Source: Trichobilharzia regenti
Lineage: Eukaryota; Platyhelminthes; Trematoda; Strigeidida; Schistosomatidae
DNA: 64,000 nucleotides
Direction of reading: 5' to 3'
NCBI GenBank assembly: GCA_944472135.2
Contig: OX235265.1
Span: 43,001,459-43,065,458, forward strand
Shown: in pieces, positions 44,690-56,530 of the stretch
How the letters are laid out: each line of letters starts with the position of its first letter
Numbering within the stretch: position 1 is the stretch's first letter
Made by a program: the position numbers and the translations under genes
The notes under the pieces: generated by a model
What the model saw: the letters and a program-made list of their open reading frames with translations, nothing else
Told to the model about the DNA's origin: nothing
The model's database searches: none

Positions 44690-45175
44690 TTTAGTTACCG
44701 AATTTCATTATTAGCTGACATCGGTTAGAGTTCCAATGGAAAATCTTGGAATACTGGAGAGCGGTTTTGTCCTAGTTTGGGACTCTATAAGTCTGCCGAT
44801 TTACAACATTGCGTCACCACCAAGCCAGTTTCATCCGCAATCAGTCTGATGCTCAATAGCAAATAGCCCTATTCAGGTAATTACCCAGGCTTTAGTGAGA
44901 AGTCGTGACCCGTGGGGCTCAGTAGGTCAGGTGTGGGGACAAATACTCACCGATGATGTTGGCCAGTGGTCAAGCTGTATCGCCAGTTGCTAGAAGTTGG
45001 GATTCGTGAGCTGTTGGTTCGGGTCCCAGTGCCTTAATGGTCTAAAAGCTTACATTCTAACCAGAAGGCCTTGGGTTCGAACCCTGGCGGGTGCGTACTA
45101 ATGAGAAGTCCCAAACTAGGACGGAACAGTTGTGCAGTACTCCCAGGTTTTCCAATGGTTCTCTTTTGAGGAGAA
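44690..45175. repeat. family S SINE inverted dimer with complete right head
   Basis: Left arm 44690-44790. The right unit contains GTGTGGGGACAAATACTCAC, the A-box-like CAGTGCCTTAATGGTCTA, the B-box GGTTCGAACCC (about 45076-45086) and a degenerate hammerhead segment (core AATGAGAAG, GGAA instead of GAAA). Confidence 0.85.
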
Positions 45176-45715
45176 CCCAAAAGCCTATATTTATGTGGGG
45201 AGTAACCAAGAGCCTGTCTGAATTTGACAGCAATAATCTTTTTGATGAACCTTCGCGTCATATTTAAGTCAATATAATTACATTTTTGGTGGTTATTTAC
45301 ACATACTGATAAGCTTTTGATTTTGTTCGAAATCTTACCAGAATCAAAAAGTTATCAATGCTTCTAAGAAGTCATTAAAAATATAAATTATTGTAAATTG
45401 TTCCATTTCAAAACCCACAAATGTATCACAAGCATTATCGTATCTAGTCTTTTTTTAGAAAATAGTGATGTATTGACAACATACGGTCAGAGTTTAGCAT
45501 ATACCCCTGGGTATTTTCAGTTTCATCTGAACTGATTGATGTTGAGGGACTGCTACTGGTTGGCTCCGGAGATGTTGAAAAAGGAGAGCTGCTCAAGCTT
45601 AGACAGACCAAGTCTTTTCAACGATTATGAACAATAATAGGTGACTAGAGCAAAAGAAATGAACAAGGCACCAGAAACTGGTAACACTGGCGCTACCTGC
45701 TTAATCTCGTTTGGG
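45176..45715. other. unassigned intron sequence with a palindrome-related half-site
   Basis: Positions 45305-45355 resemble the arms of the 15.5 kb palindrome (GATAAGCTTTTGATTTTGTT). No exon recognised. Confidence 0.35.
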
Positions 45716-45860
45716 ATATTGGTCCCAAAAATGCTCGAGTAGGATGCGCATGCTGGATTCCACTGCTGTTGTCGCCATGCATCATCGAAGCGTCCACACT
45801 ACGAGGCGACATGTCAACAGAGGCAGAGCATTTCGGTCAAATAACTCAAGAGGCAAATCA
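45716..45860 (+). repeat. Sm-alpha-like remnant
   Basis: CTGGATTCCACTGCTGTTG followed by CATCATCGAAGCGTCCACAC, GGCGACATGTCAACAGAGGC and GCATTTCGGTC. The hammerhead 5' half is degenerate. Confidence 0.6.
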
Positions 45861-45879
45861 AAACTGAACTGAAAAGCTT

Positions 45880-46493
45880 TAAAGAGTAGTTCAAATGTTT
45901 CACATATAAACTACAAATACCATCCGTCCAAACTCAGGAAGAATGGGCTGTTCTCTGATTATGCTGATTTATATGGAAGGGAACAAATCTTCATATGATA
46001 ATCACAGGGGAGTACAGCTTCTAAGGTTTCATATTCTTCAAAAGGCTAAATGACGTTCATGGAAACCAAACCCAAGAAAATCAGACAGACTTCAGGACTG
46101 GAGGAGGACACACAGATCAAATTTTCACCCTTCGACAAGATCCAGAACACAGAAACACTCAATGGAGTTTGACAGTTGACATATTTTTATTGACCTGAAG
46201 ACAATATTTGATTCTGTCGATGGAGAAGTGTTGTGGCAATGAATGGCTGGGCAAGCATTACCAGTTGAGGTACTCTACACGGACTTATGTATCCTATTTG
46301 AAAGTTTATGCAGATTTGTCATCTGATGTAAAGATAACCGGTAACTTCTATCTTGAACGCTTGATTTAATTTATTGTACACATATTGAAGGATATGATTC
46401 CGTCTGATCTGTTATTACGACAAGGTTTTGCGGGGACATTTTATGAGGAGAAGACGTTTTATTGCACTGCATTTCTGTCCCCTAGTTTTATAT
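45880..46493 (+). repeat. old RTE family A reverse transcriptase relic
   Basis: GATAATCACAGGGGAGTACA corresponds to DNHRGIS, GACTGGAGGAGGACACACAG to FRPGRGC.D, CCTTCGACAAGATCCAGAAC to LRQILEH, and GACCTGAAGACAATATTTGA to motif A. Heavily mutated; much older than the insertion beside it. Confidence 0.65.
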
Positions 46494-46503
46494 ACATTTT
46501 CTA
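46494..46503. repeat. target-site duplication of RTE copy 5, 5' side
   Basis: ACATTTTCTA, identical to 47230-47239. Confidence 0.85.
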
Positions 46504-47229
46504 CCGACCAAAGGGCGAGTGTATTGCTCATCAGTCCGCTCCGTCCTCCTTTATGGTTGTGAAACCTGGCCACTGAGAGTGGAAGACATGAAAAGACTAG
46601 CTGTCTTTGATTATAGGTGTCTGCGTTCTATCTCCCGTGTGAAGTGGTACAATAAGGTGAGCAATATTGAGGTTAGCCGTCGGTCAAGTGCTAGGTAGGT
46701 GGGAGGGGAAATCAATTGACGAGGCTGTGAAGCTACATTGACTGAGATGGTTAGGACATGTGCTACGCAATCCTGCCTAGTCATCGCCTTCCTCGACCGA
46801 CAGGCAATGTTAGCTGACATAGGGTGAGGCTGGAAAAGAGCTAGCGGCGGTCAAACCAAAACATGACGGCACCAGTCAATGAAATCTACAACAGTTTGCT
46901 TAAGCCACGTAGGAAGGTGTAGACTGGCTTCCTGGTTGGGGTCCTCGGGACGGTAAAAACCAATGGTTGGAAACAATTGGTGACATGGCTCAAAATCGTT
47001 CTCAATGGCTGGCGCAGATGCATCCACTCCTTGTGACTTATGATTTCTAACGAAACTATATTGTTCTTAATTGTTACTATTCCTTTGTCTCACATCTCTG
47101 TTTACTGTCTCTATTATGCATATCTTCTACTTTCTTCTCTTGTTTTGTGTGCTGCATGGAGGGAGTGTAGCGACTTGAACTGGTGCACATCGGTGTAAAG
47201 TTCTATGTCGAAAACAGACAAACAGACAG
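46504..47229 (+). mobile_element. RTE family A copy 5, 5'-truncated
   Basis: Only the C-terminal RT coding end and 3' UTR remain. It carries the same diagnostic indels as copy 4, including the [14 protein letters not shown] frame that arises from a shared lesion. It ends in (GACA)n and is bounded by an exact 10-bp duplication. Confidence 0.93.
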
Positions 47230-47239
47230 ACATTTTCTA
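47230..47239. repeat. target-site duplication of RTE copy 5, 3' side
   Basis: ACATTTTCTA; see 46494-46503. Confidence 0.85.
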
Positions 47240-47870
47240 AGTGTGATAAATCGAACTTATCCTCGGTTGATTCATCCTTCAGTCAATCAGTCAGTCAGAG
47301 AGAGTATTTACAATGAATAGAAAATGTTACTTTGACATTTTGTAACTGTTACAACTAGACTTACAAAATAGGCGAGACATAAATGTATTACTAAAGTGTA
47401 GTTAAACTATTATACAATTGTGAAATCTTATTGACGAGGTTTTGTAGAAAGAAATAAAGAAAAAAAAGAAGAAGACAGTATTATGCAAATGTTCATTGTC
47501 ATTCTTATTATTTTTTTTTAAGGACAATTTCAACATGAACAAAATGAAAAAGGTATTCATCTGATTTGCTTAGTTGTAAAAAAAGCTTCATGTGTATGAC
47601 GAGTTAGGTGCAAGTGATAGTTATAAGACAATGAGGCTTTAGAAATGAATTAGTAAGAAGTCTAAGGAAATACTATGCATGAAATCGAGCTCCATTTAGT
47701 GATAAAGTTAAACAATTTACTAGCAAAAACTGGTGAGATCATGATGACTGATCGCATTTCAGGTAAGAAGATCTGAATCAGCACTCAAGACTAGACATCT
47801 TCACTGTTCGCCTTATTCATTTACATGATTCAGTCGTGAGGGGTATTGGAGAAGCAAAATAACTTTTTCT
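47240..47870. other. unassigned intron sequence
   Basis: AT-rich; nothing recognised. Confidence 0.35.
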
Positions 47871-47872
47871 TT

Positions 47873-48053
47873 TTTGATTTCAGCTTGATTCCACATCGTA
47901 TTTTTGGTACAAGTATGGAATTTTCAGAGTGTGATATCGGTAGCCCAAATTTTGCAGGCCAACCATAGATATCAGGAGTGCGTGAGCAGGGGATCCAACT
48001 TCAGACCATGTGAATGGTCGGCAAGAATCTTAACCCACTGTGCCACCAACGCA
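47873..48053 (-). repeat. tRNA-like SINE, family B
   Basis: Same unit as 12805-12988 in reverse, with the body TTTTGGTACAAGTATGGAAT and A-box side CACTGTGCCACCAACGC. Confidence 0.8.
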
Positions 48054-48056
48054 CTT

Positions 48057-48545
48057 GGTAAAGTCAAACGCCTTAAGATGAAGCAAAGTTGGCTTGTGAA
48101 GCTATGTCGATTGAGATAAAGAAGCCACGTGTTATGCATACCGAACCAGCGCCTACCTCCGCCAGTATATGTTAGCTGACATAGGATAAGGTTGGAAAAG
48201 TGTTAGGCGTGGTTAAACCAACACCTCCGGTGTTGCTTTCATTTTAGCCACATGTGGAGGTGGAGGTTTCCCTGTGGCGGTCCTCGGGATTCTAAGAACC
48301 GATGACTTGAGACTTTTCATGATACGGCTCAAAATCATTCACAATAACTTAGATGCATTCACTCTTCGTAATCTCGCATATCTACTAAACTGGCATGTTT
48401 ACTATTCTTTCTCCCTTTCATTTGGGTTTGTTATAGCTGTTTTGAATTTTTCTGTCTATCTTTCTTATGTCTACTTGTGTGCTACATGGAGTGTGACAAC
48501 TTGCACTGATGCATTTCTGTCAGTCAAGAAGGAGTCTTTTCGCAT
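48057..48545 (+). repeat. RTE family A 3' relic
   Basis: GAAGCTATGTCGATTGAGAT, GTTAGCTGACATAGGATAAG and GTTTCCCTGTGGCGGTCCTC follow the order of the RTE C-terminal end. It ends with the CTACATGGAGTGTGACAACT type 3' UTR. Old and frame-broken. Confidence 0.6.
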
Positions 48546-49228
48546 AGTGAAGATAGTTTTTGCAAATCTTGTATGTTAACCTGAGTGAAGAATGTTGAAT
48601 TTAAGAGAGCTCTTATAACAGTAGTTCTTGCACAGATCAACTTTTAACTTCTAGTAGTGAGATATAGTACACTGTAATATCGTATCATCCAAGTTGATGA
48701 GCACATTGAGGAGATGATCGACAGTCACAGTTACCGATCAATACTCATCTATTCACACTTACAAGTAATGTTAATTTGGTAGGTGAATCACATGCTCCAA
48801 TACCCCCCCGTCCATAGTAGCAGACAATAAAATGATTTAGTTTTTAACCATACAGTAACTTGAAGTTTTAGGAAGAGAATTAGATCAATAAAACACCACA
48901 TTTGATACTACTGACTGCTTTTGAAAACTAACCTGCTGTGCAGTCATTATTATTATTATTATTACTATCATAACTCATTAGATTACACCCAACTAAAAGT
49001 TACTTTAGTAACTGCACTGTAAGAAATTAAACCCCTGAAGTAGTTTAATCTATTACCAGTTCACCCAAGTAACCAGCCAGAATATTAGGGGGGTTCCGAC
49101 TGACACGTTTTGAATCTAGTACACCACTGATGAACTCGGCCATAAAATGAGTGAATTGGCCATCTGGTGGTTAGATCACTTCGATCTGGTGTTAACGAGC
49201 ACCACTGGTTGATGTGAGTGCTACCCAA
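48546..49228. other. unassigned intron sequence
   Basis: Contains a (TTA)n run near 48946. Nothing else recognised. Confidence 0.35.
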
Positions 49229-49239
49229 CCACTCATGTC
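49229..49239. repeat. target-site duplication of RTE copy 6, 3' side
   Basis: CCACTCATGTC, identical to 50455-50465. Confidence 0.85.
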
Positions 49240-50454
49240 TGTCTGTCTGGATTCAACATAGAACTTGGCACCGAAGTGCACCAGTTCGAGTTGCCACGTT
49301 CCAAATAGCACACAAAGGTAGACAAGAAGATGAGTGGAGAGAATCAATAGAGTTTGACAAGTATAAGAGTGAAACAGAATGGGTAATGGTAGAAAGAAAT
49401 ATGAAAGATTACAGAGACTGAATACATCTGCGCCATTGACAGCGATTTTGAGCCATGTCACCTATTGTCTCCAGCCATTAATTCTTAGAGTCCCGAGGGC
49501 CCCAACCCGGAGTCTGCATCTCCCTACCTGACTCAGTTTAACTGTCAAGGATTTCATGGATTGATGCCATGTTTTGTTTGGCCACCACTTACTCTTTTCC
49601 AACCTCCACCTATATCAGATAGTAATGCCCGTCGGGGGAGGCGATGGTTAGGCATGCACAGTACGTGAACTAGCCATCTCGATCTATGTAGCTTTATAGC
49701 CTCGTCGATTGATTTTCTCTCTTTGCCCAACACTCTACGCCTAACGTCAACATTACTTACCTTATTATACCACCTAACGTGAGAAAGAGATCGCAGACAT
49801 CTATGTTCGAAAGCAGTCAACCTTTTCATGTCTTCAACTCGTATTGGCCATGTTTCAGAGTCATAGAGAAGGACGGAGCGAACTGCTGAGCAGTACACAC
49901 GTCCCTTGGTTGATAGCCGGATGTCACGCCTACGTCAGAGATGGTGTAAGTCAGCGAAAGCAGCTCGAGCTTTTTGGATCCGTGCTGAGATTTCATCGCC
50001 AATCAGTCCGTTGGTGCTAATAAAACTTCCCAAATAGGTGAAGTGGTCAACATGTTCTATCACTTCACTCCCTATCACTAAGCTAGGAGTTGACGTAGTC
50101 CAGTCCTGTAGCAGCATCTTACATTTTACAGGGGCGAATCGCATGCTGCTCAAGGTGTTCAGAAGACTCTGCATTTCGTCAGAATCCTCCCCTAACAGGA
50201 CTATGTCATCTGCATATTCTAAGTCCATAAGACTATTCCCCGTAACAAGTCGATTCCTAAGTCGTTAAGTTCAGTTAAGATACTTCCATTAGCATATCTA
50301 TGATGAAGTTAAACAGAAATGGGGAAAGTGGACATTCCTGCCGGAAACCACTGGTTGTTATCAATTCAGAAGACAATTCCCCATAAGCCCTTACACGGCT
50401 ACATGAGTTTGAATAGAGTGCCTTGATTAGTGCAATGAACTTTCTTGGCACCAC
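49240..50454 (-). mobile_element. RTE family A copy 6, 5'-truncated, second subfamily
   Basis: The (TGTC)n end, GGATTCAACATAGAACTTGG 3' UTR and RT C-terminal region reach upstream past the YADD box (LEYADDIVLLGEDSDEMQ on -) and motif B. Nucleotide differences set it apart from copies 3-5, and its 3' UTR matches 21854-22008 and the 62-bp insertion. Indels break the frame. An exact 11-bp duplication flanks it. Confidence 0.93.
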
Positions 50455-50465
50455 CCACTCATGTC
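50455..50465. repeat. target-site duplication of RTE copy 6, 5' side
   Basis: CCACTCATGTC; see 49229-49239. Confidence 0.85.
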
Positions 50466-51085
50466 GATGAAAACCAATCAGTAGTATATAGCCTGATGTA
50501 ATTTATATTCAAGGAATTATATGTACATATTAGGTAATTTGTTTAGTGTTATTAAACATAGGACATTCCTTGAAATCAGCTGTGGATGCCCATTGAGTCT
50601 TACTGATATAATTAACATTATATCAGTAAGATTATATATATTATTATTATATTATATGATATTTGATCATTAAAATATACTCAAAGTTCATCGATTTCTT
50701 AGCACTCATCAGAAAAATGATATTATTTGAATTCAATTCAATTTATTATTTTATTTGGTTAACACAATATCGCATAAGATGTCAATCGGCATCAAATTAC
50801 ATTAATGATAATTAATGTCTCCATTTGTAGAGTTTATTTGATACAGATTGAAGGTGTCAGTTATCATTATCTGATGCATAAAGCAGATCTAGATCAATTA
50901 TTTCTAATTAAATGTCACCAACTATCTGAAACACTCTTAATTAACTAACTTATCGACTTGATAGATAATTTCTTGTATGTTTAAGAAAATCCATTTTACA
51001 GAATGCATAAAGCATTAGCAGGCGTTTTATGAATATTAATTATTAAAACACAAAATTGGTAAGTTGTGAGCCACAAGAGACTAGC
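50466..51085. other. unassigned AT-rich intron sequence
   Basis: Nothing recognised beyond a local inverted ATATCAGTAAG-type repeat near 50603-50632. Confidence 0.4.
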
Positions 51086-51089
51086 TACA

Positions 51090-51420
51090 CAAAATCTTGT
51101 AATTTGTGCACGGACTGAGATACTGCTAGGACGGCCTTACATTGAAGCAAATGGCTAAATTCAGGGGCCACTCACCTCCGCCTTCAGCCTGTGACTTGAA
51201 GCCTGATCCACAAAGCAGTATAGCAGCGTCAGGAATTGTGTTTCCATCGTTGATGGTGACCAAAAAAGGATTCTGGACCACGTAGTACACCAGAGGTTTA
51301 GAATCACGGTTTTTCAGCTTGCCTAGGTAGACCAGAATGTCTACCAGTTCGGCCGTTGGCATCAGATGTTTGCATTCACTCTTTTACTGTTGTGGGGAAC
51401 ACCTCCACCATGGTGTGAAA
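51090..51420 (-). repeat. relic of RTE 5' leader
   Basis: GGACTGAGATACTGC, AGCAGCGTCAGGAATTGTG and GATGGTGACC follow the antisense of the copy 2 leader (20968-21130) in order. A related segment in the opposite sense is at 56060-56430. Confidence 0.5.
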
Positions 51421-51624
51421 TCAGAGAATAGAATTTAACTGCCAGAGGCTGTGAATACGCATAGTCAGATTAGAGCAATTTGGAGATGGAAATCAAGGTG
51501 TAACCATTCTCAGACGTACGAGATCGTTTATAGGGGTTATACATAAGTGTAGACTATTAACACACACACACATACAAGCACACACAACTGATTAGTTCAC
51601 GATACAATTAGCATAACAACTTAC

Positions 51625-51755
51625 TTCTGAAATTTTGTACTGATCAAAGAGGTAACATGTAAAATATCTTCAAGAACAAAATGATCTTCTTCTAATAAAA
51701 TAAAGTAGCCATTATAGTATTTAGTAGGATAAAAATGTTCAAGAATAAACTGGAT
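51625..51755 (-). CDS. MGAT2: MGAT2 exon 3 of 7 visible
   Basis: Acceptor TTTCTCTTTTAG, then IQFILEHFYPTKYYNGYFIL and LEEDHFVLEDILHVTSLIST; donor GTAAGT after two bases of an Asn codon. LLEEDHFVLED is the family's metal-binding LFLEEDHYLAPD: the EED acidic cluster is the GT16 counterpart of the DXD motif that holds manganese with UDP-GlcNAc. 131 nt, phase 0 in, two bases out. A (TA)n run sits 28 bases upstream of the exon in the intron. Confidence 0.95.
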
Positions 51756-51780
51756 CTAAAAGAGAAATGCAAAAACCAAG

Positions 51781-51782
<2 letters not shown>

Positions 51783-51818
<36 letters not shown>
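51783..51818. repeat. (TA)n microsatellite
   Basis: About 18 TA units just upstream (on -) of the MGAT2 EEDH exon. Confidence 0.95.
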
Positions 51819-51821
<3 letters not shown>

Positions 51822-52885
51822 TGTAAGCATAATGAATTGCATTTATCATATAGTACCTGAGTACTATTAAAAGCTTGGCTGAAACTATATCTAATACACA
51901 TACAAATATTCAGTGAGTTAACCTGATCAAAATGGACTCATTTTGTATGTAGATATAGAAAATTGATCAAAACAACAACCAACAAAGCTTAATCAAAAAA
52001 GTTAACTAGACTATTTAACCTTGACATACATTATTAGTCTATTTTATAGTTAACTGACTTAAAAAAGAATGTTCTTAAAAGCACGTATTGGCTATAGAGT
52101 ATTAGAGTAACAAAATGCGTTCAATTAGCGTGACTTCTCGAAAGCAAAGACTGAAGGATTATTACTTATTGTATTATTCATTTCTTTGGATTCCAAGTGG
52201 AACACATAAGAATTCAACCTTGAGCTTTGAGGTTTTGGTAGTATTAGTAATAGTAGTGTAACAACAGAAGACGAGGGCCAGGCAACAGATCGTTTATTGA
52301 AACACTCAAGAGATATTTTTAGATTTTTATGTACATTATTGTTAACGTTATTGTTAGCAGAGAAGCCACCTTTTGTGATTGATCGTTTTCTTGCTCAAGG
52401 TTATTCTGTCATCTGTTTGTGGCCGTTTCCTAGAAAGTTAAGCCATATATCTGTGAATCGTATCTGCACACGCTAAGTTTGCTGTGATTGGTTGGTGAGT
52501 TCCTCAAGGTTAAACTTTGTTATTGTTCTATCTGGTGACATTGACGTTAATTGCCGTCTACCACTTTTAGCTAGCAGACAGCTCTCACCACAGTAGTGGT
52601 AATGCTACTTTTACGGGATAGATGGGCTGCTAGACTGCCACTCAACCATCCCTCTTCATCGGAGTTTGGCAGTGTATCAGTAGGGAATCAGTTCCAGACC
52701 ACAAATCACTGAAACACTGGAGTACAGGCCAGAGAAGAAAATTGATTATGGCGTAACTGTTTAAGAGAAAAAAAGTTCTATATGTTGGTGCATATTACTT
52801 TGCAACTCTCCATAGCACACCACAGTTGATATTTTAAGCTTGCTTATTCAAATGATACCGTTATAGTATTCAGTAGTTTATTATA
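51819..52885. other. intron sequence with a SINE family C end fragment
   Basis: 52175-52245 resembles the 3' end of family C on the - strand (GGATTCCAAGTGGAACACAT). Otherwise unassigned. Confidence 0.4.
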
Positions 52886-52889
52886 TTAT

Positions 52890-54270
52890 AATTATTGTTC
52901 CCTTGGGTTCCTAGTGGAACATAGGGCTTCAAATGCACACCTCCACTTGCTTCTGTCTTCTGCTGAACTTTTCACCTCCATCCATGTTAGTCCATACTAT
53001 TTCAACTCCTCTTCACACGATCTCCTCCATGTCACCCATCCTTGGACGTCCCACTCTCCGCTTCCCTTTCGGCCTGGCTCCACTCGAGCAATGGCCTGAC
53101 GCTCGCGCAATATCACCCAGCGGCCTCCTCAACGAGCGAGTGTCCAATCCATCTCCACTTTCTCCTGCATATTTGTTGGGTGACTGGTTCTTGTTTTCTT
53201 TCTTCCCATAGTTTCTTGTTGGCGATTCTTTCCGGCCCGGCCATCTGATCTTCAGTATAGAGCCAGTGAAGACAGTTGTTGGTTGATAAAGGTCTGCAAC
53301 AGGCTGTTGGAAATATTCTTTGTGACCCGCCCGCCAACTTTCTGATCCGTATAGAAGAACTGACTGACTTGGCGTTTGTATTGAAAATCCGACTAAATTT
53401 TGTTGATGCTGACTGAGTGAAGAAGATTTCCAGATTGGTTGTTTCAGGTTGATGATGTTGATGTGTTTCTCGCCTTCCTGATTTGATTCTCGATTTGACA
53501 TCCTCCTCCGTTCCGACTTCCTGTAGTTGAGACAGTGCTCCCTAGATAAGTGGATGAAATTACCTCTTTCAAATCCCTCCCGTTGATAGTGATTGGCACT
53601 GGATGTTGCTGTTGTTGTTGTTGGTGGTGGTTGGTTATTTTCATAACCTGCGTCTTTTCTATATTCACCTGGAGTCCTGTCTTTGCTGCTTCTTCGACCA
53701 GTTTTTCGGTTTTCGCTTGTAAGTCTTCGATTTTGTGTGACATCAAACACAAATCATCCACGCGCGAAATCCAGGTCTTGTAGGTTCTTCACGTCTGTTG
53801 ATCCCTGTCTGCTAGTTTCCCACTGTCTGACGCATAATCTAGTCAGTCCACCACAATTAGGAATATCATTGTGATAATAAGCACCCTTGTTCGACTCCTG
53901 TGTTTACTTCAACGCCTCGCTGAGTTTTCCGTTGTGGATCACTTGACAGTGCCGTTGTCGCACAGCTGTTGAATAAGATTGATGAATATTTGGGGTACGC
54001 CGTAGTACTCAAGTAGTCTACAAATTACTTCACGGTCAACGCTATCGAAGGCTTTCTCAAAGTCTATAAAGTTGAAATAGAGGTTTGATTGCCATTCCAT
54101 CCTTTGTTCTATGATGATGATGCGTAGAGTTGCAATTTGGTCAGTACATGATTTACCTTTCCTGAATCCACCTTGTTCTGGTCGAAGTTCTGTATCCAGT
54201 GCGTCCTTTAATCTCTCCACGATGATGCGGCTCAGGATTTTACTTGGCGTCGACAGAAGCATGATCGAAA
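52890..54270 (-). mobile_element. non-LTR family B, RT-containing copy
   Basis: The - strand shows PSKILSRIIVERLKDALDTE, PEQGGFRKGKSC, then FNFIDFEKAFDSVDREVICR (motif A well kept), a gap over motif B, MDDLCLMSHKIEDL at the FADD site, VNIEKTQVMKI, LYGSESWR and [11 protein letters not shown], ending at the GTTCCCTTGGGTTC terminus. It is frame-broken, but the best view of the family's palm domain in the window. Confidence 0.9.
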
Positions 54271-54976
54271 TGATAGTTAGGCAGTAGGCAATTAATCTTG
54301 GTACATCTGTTATGTGCTGTCGAGATTATTAGGAGTTTGTTCACACTCTTCCTAACAAGTAAACTGTTAAAAATAGTCACAACCTTTGTATATTTAGACA
54401 GTTATGTGAGTGACAATTGTGTGTGTGTGTGATGATAAAGATCCATAATAGTATATTAGAAATGGAGGTGAAATATACAAATTTGAATCATCCATAGTGT
54501 GATATCACAATATTACACCTGCTATGAAACACTGAGTTTACAAAGCTTAGTTATATACAATCTTGACCTACATCTATAAATTCTGGTCCCTCCGATCGAA
54601 CAATGTCAGATGACTCCGACGGTATACGACAATTTATATGCAGTTAATATACCAACCAAGAGAGGTTGAAATCCAAAGGCATCGTTTGTTAGTAAAATGA
54701 ATAGCTGACTAAAAGTTTGTTACAACAAATTATAATCACTACTAATCAAAATATTAAACTTCGTTTTCAGTTCAGTTTGTTTGAGTGATACCAATGTTCT
54801 ATATTTGAAATAAATTTAAATAAAAATTTTAGATTACTACTTGCTGTTGGCGCATGATGAGTACTCATGTGCACAACGGGTACCAAGTTCATATATGCAT
54901 ATATATATATATATTCATAGTAAATAAGTAAAATCACTTGTCTAAAATGTCGAATAAAAGACAAAGTAGTACTCAC
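54271..54976. other. unassigned intron sequence
   Basis: AT-rich with a short (TA) run near 54899. Nothing recognised. Confidence 0.4.
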
Positions 54977-55076
54977 TTTCCACAACCAATGATTTTTAAT
55001 TTGAGTGAATCGTGATTCACGATAATGTTTATATGTATCTGGCCAATCAGCATTTAAACACCCAATAATTTTAGCT
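54977..55076 (-). CDS. MGAT2: MGAT2 exon 2 of 7 visible
   Basis: Acceptor TATTTTTAG; the first base completes a Lys codon, then AKIIGCLNADWPDTYKHYRE and SRFTQIKNHWLWK, donor GTGAGT. It aligns throughout with the family's LGCINAEYPDSFGHYREAKF and TQTKHHWWWK. 100 nt: one base plus 33 codons, leaving in phase 0. Confidence 0.95.
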
Positions 55077-55179
55077 CTAAAAATAAAATATACAAAATTC
55101 AAAATTATAAGGTTATACTAAACAATGTATGCACGAAAGTACAACACATTTTCTCTGAGAGTTTGACAACAACATAATA

Positions 55180-55930
55180 GTTCTATGAAGAAAATCAATA
55201 ACTTTTTAGTAAACAAAAGTAAAAATAATTGTGAAACTAGTAATGATAACATAAACAAGAGAGAGAATATAAGTCATCCACTCTTAGACCATATAGGGAA
55301 GGTACATCTGAGATCCTCCCTACGTAGGATTCTGAATAAAGCAGGAATTAGAGTGGCATTCAAACCTACAAACTCACTCAGGGACAAGCTCTGTAGGTTA
55401 AAGGACCCTGTCGTTTGACCCAATTGGACAGAATTATATAATTTACAAAATACCCGGCAATGACTGTGAGAGAGGTCAACTACATAGGTCAAACTAGTAG
55501 GTCAGGGGTAGTCAGATTGTCGGAAGATAAGAATTTAGCTAAAGGAAGAATGGTTGACCCCAACGGAGAAGATAAGTAATTTAGGAAAAAGCTCACCACT
55601 ACATTGCACTTCACGCATTAACACACAACCACAAAATAGGGTGAGAGAGAGTTGAAATTCTAAAAAGTAATCTATGTAGGTGGAGAGAGAGAGAGATTGA
55701 TTACTGAATCCTTGTTCATCGAGTATACATACAATATACACATGCAATAGGAATGACTTATCGTTCATACCAGAAATATAGGAAATACTACTACAAATCA
55801 AATGAAGCGATGGAAAATAATGGAATTATATAAACGAAGTTACAAAGTTGTGTGAGTACCTTGATATGATTATGAGCAATAAATTGTGCTCGAAACGTCA
55901 TCAGTAAACATTACTGTATTACACTGCGAG
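55180..55930 (+). repeat. Penelope-like element relic (GIY-YIG end and 3' UTR)
   Basis: Reads SHPLLDHIGKVHLRSSLRRI, LNKAGIRVAF, DKLCRLKDPVV, then VNYIGQTSRSGVVRLSEDKN in another frame, followed by a purine-rich GAGAGAGAGAGA run and the 3' segment with GTGCTCGAAACGTCATCAGT. Matches 60640-61664 in reverse. Confidence 0.82.
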
Positions 55931-56055
55931 ACTTTATCAAAACAAATTGAACCATAATGTAATTATACTCTACCACAGTGCACAAGTTTTATTCTTTTAA
56001 CTTCATAAATGATCAAGTACTACCGACCTTGGTCACCAAATGCTTTCATTTGACC
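55931..56055. other. unassigned spacer
   Basis: Nothing recognised. Confidence 0.3.
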
Positions 56056-56059
56056 ACGC

Positions 56060-56430
56060 GTTTATATGCCTATGATAGATAAGTCCTGCTAACTGCCTTG
56101 ATACCATGGCAAGGATGTTCCTCACAAAAGTGAAAGAGTCAATGCAAACATCTAGCGCTTGCAACTGGCCTCATGAGTATGCAGGTCTAGCTAGACGAGC
56201 TGGAAAACCCTGATTCTAAACCTCTGGTGTACTACAGTGTCCAAAATCTAAAAGAACCGAATGACGTAATCCGCCTGTTGTGATCACCGGAAAAGATGGG
56301 AATGCTGCTCCATCGTCTTGAGGATCAGAATTCAAAATCGGAGCTTTGGTGAGGGGTGACCTCCCTCAGACGGTCACTTACTCCAGTGTGTAGGCGGCGT
56401 TCAGGCAGTATCTCGGCCCAAGCACAAACT
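56060..56430 (+). repeat. repeat related to the RTE leader relic at 51.1-51.4 kb
   Basis: Shares, in this orientation, the CCTCTGGTGTACTAC and GATCACCGG...GATGGGAATG-type blocks of 51420-51090 read on -, and a GGCAGTATCTCGGCCC block as in the copy 1 leader. Confidence 0.5.
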
Positions 56431-56530
56431 ATGAAATTTTGTGAGGTGCATCTCTTGCTGCGCAACACTTCCCGACTTCGCGTTTTAATAAATATGAATA
56501 ACAACAATCTGTTTAGAAATTTTTTATACC

